A stretch of DNA of 11,648 bases from Chloracidobacterium sp. UBA3360 (GTDB lineage Bacteria > Acidobacteriota > Blastocatellia > Pyrinomonadales > Pyrinomonadaceae). Positions within the stretch are counted from its first letter, which is position 1; the number at the start of each line of letters is the position of its first letter. A program made the position numbers and the translations under genes. Positions 8,383-11,648 of the stretch are shown here, one piece after another. Below the pieces are notes generated by a model, which worked only from the letters and a program-made list of their open reading frames with translations, ran no database searches and had not been told where the DNA came from. Location: assembly GCA_002360555.1 (NCBI GenBank), contig DEQS01000107.1:1-11648 (forward strand), given 5' to 3'.

Positions 8383-8460
8383 AATGCACAATGTATAATG
8401 CACAATGCAGAATGGAAAATCCGTTCTTCATTGTGCATTTTGCATTGTGAATTATGCATT
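8383..8460. repeat. Heptad inverted-repeat element A (rho-glgA gap)
   Basis: The left arm (8383-8414) is four tandem 7-bp units of the form AATGCAN plus AATG. The second unit has diverged to AATGTAT. A 14-nt spacer (8415-8428, beginning GAAAATCCG) follows. The right arm (8429-8460) has the same units in inverted orientation (TGCATT core). Folding the arms pairs 26 of 32 positions, with three of the four heptads failing only at base 7. The element fills the gap almost entirely: 4 bp after the rho stop and 7 bp before the glgA ATG. No T-run follows, so it is not a normal intrinsic terminator. A shorter relative lies at 9888-9963. It resembles in style the heptameric STRR repeats known from cyanobacteria; identity with any named family is not established. 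Confidence 0.85.
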
Positions 8461-8467
8461 AGAATCT

Positions 8468-9889
8468 ATGCGCGTAGCCGTAATTTCTGCTGAGGCAGTT
8501 CCATATTCAAAGACCGGGGGCTTAGGCGATGTTGCCGGGGCTTTGCCAAAGGCTTTGAAACAGGTCGGCATTGATTCGCTGTTAATAACGCCGTGCTATT
8601 TGCAGACAAAGGGTGAGTACCTTTGGAAAATGGCCATCGACGATCTCTGGGTCGAGTGGCGTGGGCGGCACGTTCAGGCAAAAGCATTTTATAGCGAAGC
8701 GAATGGTTCACCGACTTTTCTCTTAGATTATCCGTCGCTTTTTCACCGCGATTCGATCTACGGCTACACCGAAGATTATGAGCGATTCGCGTTCTTTAAC
8801 CACGCTGCTCTCGAGCTATTACAACGTATCGGTTCCGCACCCGACATCGTTCATCTTAACGATTGGCATTGCGGCTTTGCGGCAGTAGAACTTGCAGCAA
8901 AACGCCGTTACGATCCGTATTGGAGCCGCACAAGAACCGTATTTTCGATCCATAATATGGCTTATCAGGGCGGGTTTGGGATGTCCGAACTGGCCGCGTT
9001 GGGATTTACTTCGCAGTTCGCACACAACTCATTTAATTTCAATGGTTACGCCTCGGCAATGAAAGCAGGACTTGAAGTGTCTGACACGCTTTCCACTGTC
9101 TCAAAACGCTATTCAAAAGAGATCCAAACCGGTGAAAATGGCTATGGGCTTGACTGGTTGACGCGACAACGCGCGAACCGTCTGATCGGCATTACCAACG
9201 GCGTCGATTACGACGAATGGAACCCCGCGACCGATAAAGATATACCGGCTCATTTCTCGATAGACGACCTTTCCGGCAAACAAGATTGTAAACGTGCTTT
9301 GCTCGAACATTTTAGCCTTCCGGTTGAGATGGATCGGCCTATTTTTGCGAGCGTTACACGGCTCACGTCGCAAAAAGGCGTCGAGCTTATTCGACAGGGT
9401 GCCGGTGATATTCTGGCATCGGGGGCATATTTTATTGCTCTTGGTTCGGGCGAAAAGGACTCCGAGGCGTTTTTGCAGGCACTTCGTGACTACGCACCTT
9501 CGCGAGTCGGGGTTTATATCGGTTATAATGAGAGCTTGGCACATCTTATCGAAGCGGGTGCGGACATGTTCCTGATGCCGTCAAAGTTTGAGCCGTGCGG
9601 CTTAAACCAAATGTATTCATTGAGATACGGGACCGTGCCAATCGTCCGAGCGGTCGGCGGACTGGATGATACGGTTCAAAATTGGGACGCGGTCAGCCAG
9701 ACCGGAAACGGCTTCAAATTTGGCCCGTTCCGTGCCGACAAATTACTCGAAAAGATATATGAGGCCCGTTTTGCTTACGCTGATAAAGATGCATGGTTGA
9801 AAATTCAGCAAAATGGGATGGCGGTGGATAATTCCTGGGAAAATGCGGCTCGCAATTACGTCGAGCTTTATCAATGGACGCTTCGCTAA
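8468..9889 (+). CDS. glgA: Glycogen synthase (ADP-glucose type, GT5)
   Basis: Transfers glucose from ADP-glucose to the non-reducing end of alpha-1,4-glucan, the chain-elongating step of glycogen synthesis in the cytoplasm. The 473 residues match the family length. Visible motifs are the ADP-glucose-binding KTGGLGDVAGALP with Lys15, HLNDWHCG, SIHNMAYQG with His162, GITNGVDYDEWNPATD, VTRLTSQKG with Arg298/Lys303, and PSKFEPCGLNQMYSLRYG with catalytic Glu375, followed by VGGLDDTV. Numbering agrees with E. coli GlgA to within two residues, so the enzyme appears complete and active. The start is the ATG at 8468. An upstream in-frame ATG at 8405 lies inside the repeat element and would add 21 residues of translated repeat. 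No Shine-Dalgarno sequence is visible because the repeat occupies that position. No other glycogen gene is in the window. Heptad hairpin elements lie on both sides, and the downstream one overlaps the stop codon. Confidence 0.97.
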   Translation: MRVAVISAEAVPYSKTGGLGDVAGALPKALKQVGIDSLLITPCYLQTKGEYLWKMAIDDLWVEWRGRHVQAKAFYSEANGSPTFLLDYPSLFHRDSIYGYTEDYERFAFFNHAALELLQRIGSAPDIVHLNDWHCGFAAVELAAKRRYDPYWSRTRTVFSIHNMAYQGGFGMSELAALGFTSQFAHNSFNFNGYASAMKAGLEVSDTLSTVSKRYSKEIQTGENGYGLDWLTRQRANRLIGITNGVDYDEWNPATDKDIPAHFSIDDLSGKQDCKRALLEHFSLPVEMDRPIFASVTRLTSQKGVELIRQGAGDILASGAYFIALGSGEKDSEAFLQALRDYAPSRVGVYIGYNESLAHLIEAGADMFLMPSKFEPCGLNQMYSLRYGTVPIVRAVGGLDDTVQNWDAVSQTGNGFKFGPFRADKLLEKIYEARFAYADKDAWLKIQQNGMAVDNSWENAARNYVELYQWTLR

Positions 9890-9963
9890 TGCAAAATGCA
9901 CAGTGCAGAATGCATAATTGAAACCGCCCTGAATTGTGCATTGTGCACTATGCATTCTGCATT
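9888..9963. repeat. Heptad inverted-repeat element B (glgA-purA gap)
   Basis: The left arm (9888-9919) is four AATGCAN-type heptads plus AATT. A 12-nt spacer (9920-9931, beginning GAAACCG) follows. The right arm (9932-9963) is AATT plus four inverted heptads. Pairing is 28 of 32, and every one of the four mispaired positions is the seventh base of a heptad (9894/9957, 9901/9950, 9908/9943, 9915/9936). The third left unit, AGTGCAG, and its partner GTGCACT both carry the same A-to-G type change, so pairing is kept. The first two bases of the element are the last two of the glgA TAA stop (9887-9889). An A-rich stretch of 11 bp separates it from the purA ATG. It is a second copy of the element at 8383-8460. 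Confidence 0.85.
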
Positions 9964-9974
9964 GAAAAAAAATT

Positions 9975-11285
9975 ATGATCATCGTTATTATTGGCGCCCA
10001 ATGGGGTGATGAGGGAAAGGGAAAGGTTGTCGATCTGCTGGCGGACCGGTTTGATATCGTGTCGCGTTATCAGGGCGGGCACAATGCCGGACATAGCGTC
10101 TATGTTGGCGATAAAGCCTTTGTTTTGAGGCTGTTGCCGTCCGGCATCATCCACGAAGACAAGACCTGTGTGCTTGGCAACGGCATGGTCATCGACCCCA
10201 AAGCCTTTTTCGAAGAGGTCGATCAGATCGCGGAAAAGGGAATAGCGGTCTCGCCGGAGCGGTTGAAAGTCTCTAGCCGTGCCCATCTCATAATGCCGTA
10301 TCACCGGGCGTTAGATCACACTTCCGAAGAGCGTCTGGGTAATGAAAAGATCGGCACGACGCTTCGCGGTATCGGCCCGGCGTATGAAGACAAGGCCGGC
10401 CGTCGGGGAATTCGTGTTGCTGACGCAATGGACCCGGCCCTCTTGAAACTTCGGATCGAGCGAAATCTTGAGGAAGCGAACCGCATCATCGTCTTGTTTG
10501 GCCAGCAGCCGCTGCGTGCAGATGAAATTCTTGAGGAGATCTCGCCGCTCGTCGAGCGTCTGCGGCCGTTTGTTTGCGAAACCTCGCATTTCCTAGCCGA
10601 GGCCCGTAAAGCAAATAAAAACATCCTGCTCGAAGGGGCACAGGCCACGCTGCTCGACGTTGATCACGGCACATATCCGTACGTGACGTCGTCAAACCCG
10701 ACGGCGGGCGGTGCTTCGGTTGGGGCGGGCATTCCGCCGCATCATATAACCGGTGTTCTCGGTATTGTCCGCACCTATGCGACACGCGTTGGCGAAGGGC
10801 CGTTTCCGACGGAAATGGTCGAGGCCGAGGAAGATATGGCGAACCTCATTCGCGAGCGGGGCCGTGAGTATGGTTCGGTGACCAAACGCCCTCGCCGCTG
10901 CGGTTGGTTTGACGCGGTTGCGACTCGTTATGCGGCTGAGTTGAACGGATTTGATTCAGTCGCCCTGACGAAGCTCGATGTGCTCGACGCTTTAGAGGAA
11001 GTAAAAGTGTGTGTCGGTTACGAGATCGACGGACAGCGAGTCGATTCCTTTCCGGCCGTCTCAAGCGAACTGCGGGCGATCAAGCCAATTTACGAGACGC
11101 TGCCGGGTTGGGTGACCGACACGGTTGGCACAACGGAGTTTGATAAATTACCTGAAAACGCTCAAAAATATGTGCAGTTCCTTTCAGATCAGATCGGCAC
11201 CGAGATCGGCCTGATCTCGACCGGGCCGGAACGCGATCAGACAATTATTTTGAAAGAATCAGTGATGGAAAGCTGGTTTGCTTGA
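9975..11285 (+). CDS. purA: Adenylosuccinate synthetase
   Basis: Catalyses the GTP-dependent joining of IMP and aspartate to adenylosuccinate, the first committed step from IMP to AMP. The 436 residues are typical. Visible motifs are GAQWGDEGKGK (7-17) with catalytic Asp12, GGHNAGH with catalytic His40, GTTLRGIGPAYEDKAGRRG (IMP site), LLEGAQATLLDVDHGTYPYV, VGEGPFPTE, the GSVTKRPRRCGWFD loop, LTKLDVLD (guanine-specificity KxD type) and STGPERDQTI near the C-terminus. All essential motifs are intact. The ATG at 9975 gives the standard N-terminus (MIIVIIGAQWGDEGKGK); upstream is only an A-rich run, without a clear Shine-Dalgarno sequence. The gene follows glgA across a heptad-repeat element, and a GNAT acetyltransferase gene begins 7 bp after its stop, suggesting those two are co-transcribed. 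Confidence 0.98.
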   Translation: MIIVIIGAQWGDEGKGKVVDLLADRFDIVSRYQGGHNAGHSVYVGDKAFVLRLLPSGIIHEDKTCVLGNGMVIDPKAFFEEVDQIAEKGIAVSPERLKVSSRAHLIMPYHRALDHTSEERLGNEKIGTTLRGIGPAYEDKAGRRGIRVADAMDPALLKLRIERNLEEANRIIVLFGQQPLRADEILEEISPLVERLRPFVCETSHFLAEARKANKNILLEGAQATLLDVDHGTYPYVTSSNPTAGGASVGAGIPPHHITGVLGIVRTYATRVGEGPFPTEMVEAEEDMANLIRERGREYGSVTKRPRRCGWFDAVATRYAAELNGFDSVALTKLDVLDALEEVKVCVGYEIDGQRVDSFPAVSSELRAIKPIYETLPGWVTDTVGTTEFDKLPENAQKYVQFLSDQIGTEIGLISTGPERDQTIILKESVMESWFA

Positions 11286-11292
11286 GTAGGCG

Positions 11293-11648
11293 ATGGCGAA
11301 TGTTGAGATCGTTGATTTTTCGGATGAATGGGCGGAAGATTTCGCGTCGCTCAATTACGAGTGGATCGAAAAATATTTTTCGGTCGAAAAGCACGACCGC
11401 GAGATACTCGACGTCCCGCAAACCTTTGTCATAGATCCCGGCGGACACATATTTATGGCTATCGTTTCGGGGCTTGCGGCAGGAACCGTTGCCCTGATCC
11501 CGTCCGGTGATGGTGTACTTGAGCTAACAAAAATGGCCGTCGCACCTGAGTTTCAGGGGATGGGCATCGCGAATCATCTGATGCAAAGCTGCATTGCTCA
11601 TGCGGAGACAAACGGCATCAAGTTGATCTTTCTCGAATCGCACCGTTC
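11293..11648 (+). CDS. GNAT-family N-acetyltransferase (3' end beyond window)
   Basis: An open frame begins at the ATG at 11293 and is still open at the window edge, giving 118 complete codons and a partial one. Around residues 79-96 it reads ELTKMAVAPEFQGMGIAN. This is the GNAT acetyl-CoA-binding motif A: a beta strand with LTKMAV, then the Q/RxxGxG/A pyrophosphate loop as QGMGIA, then a helix (HLMQSCIAHAETNG). The following strand IKLIFLES fits the fold. The N-terminal part (MANVEIVDFSDEWAEDF...) fits the first strand and helices of small acetyltransferases. The substrate cannot be told. The start is fixed by a stop codon in frame just upstream (11287-11289). It lies 7 bp after the purA stop, so translational coupling or a shared operon is likely. 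Confidence 0.88.
   Translation, partial: MANVEIVDFSDEWAEDFASLNYEWIEKYFSVEKHDREILDVPQTFVIDPGGHIFMAIVSGLAAGTVALIPSGDGVLELTKMAVAPEFQGMGIANHLMQSCIAHAETNGIKLIFLESHR

Noticed and set aside
8405..8467. Longer glgA starting at the ATG at 8405
   Set aside because: The 21 extra residues are translated repeat sequence. The family N-terminus (MRVAVISAEAVPYSKTGGLGD) begins at 8468.
8383..9963. CRISPR array or CRISPR-like repeats
   Set aside because: The units are 7 bp, contiguous and inverted about a single spacer. There are no regularly spaced 20-40 bp repeats and no cas genes.
9888..9974. Element B as an intrinsic terminator of glgA
   Set aside because: The stem is AT-rich with regular mispairs and is followed by an A-run, not a T-run, on the plus strand. 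The minus strand has no T-run either.

Overview
The window most likely comes from the chromosome of an Acidobacteriota bacterium, probably class Blastocatellia (Pyrinomonadales-like). The basis is moderate GC content, mostly weak Shine-Dalgarno signals, and a large secreted protein ending in the carboxypeptidase-regulatory-like domain (SISGRVTSAEGRGIRGA motif) that I associate with that group. The taxonomic call is inference. The core genes (lon, engB, rho, glgA, purA) are recognised with high confidence from family motifs.

Layout. 57-2480: ATP-dependent protease Lon, followed 14 bp later by a 146-residue helical hypothetical protein (2495-2935) with a clear ribosome binding site, probably one operon. 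2943-3401, minus strand: a small secreted hypothetical protein that converges on the previous gene with only 7 bp between stop codons. 3402-3636: divergent intergenic region with a weak promoter candidate for the next gene. 3637-6051: an 804-residue exported multidomain protein, closed by a textbook intrinsic terminator at 6071-6103. 6159-6740: ribosome-assembly GTPase EngB/YsxC. 6741-6974: AT-rich leader region of rho with a promoter candidate, a small hairpin, a C-over-G stretch and a possible 12-codon upstream ORF. 6975-8378: transcription termination factor Rho. 8468-9889: glycogen synthase GlgA. 9975-11285: adenylosuccinate synthetase PurA. 11293 to the end: the N-terminal part of a GNAT acetyltransferase, tightly coupled to purA.

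The most unusual feature is a pair of non-coding elements filling the two gaps around glgA (8383-8460 and 9888-9963). Each is built from about four and a half copies of a heptamer, AATGCAN, followed by a 12-14 nt spacer and the same number of copies in inverted orientation. Each could therefore fold into a hairpin with 32-nt arms. The unpaired positions fall almost exclusively on the seventh base of each heptad, so the stem would carry an unpaired or wobble position every 7 bp. The second element overlaps the glgA stop codon. Apart from these elements, the genes are ordinary housekeeping functions: proteolysis, ribosome biogenesis, transcription termination, glycogen storage and purine synthesis. 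I see no defence system, CRISPR array, phage gene, transposase, tRNA or rRNA.
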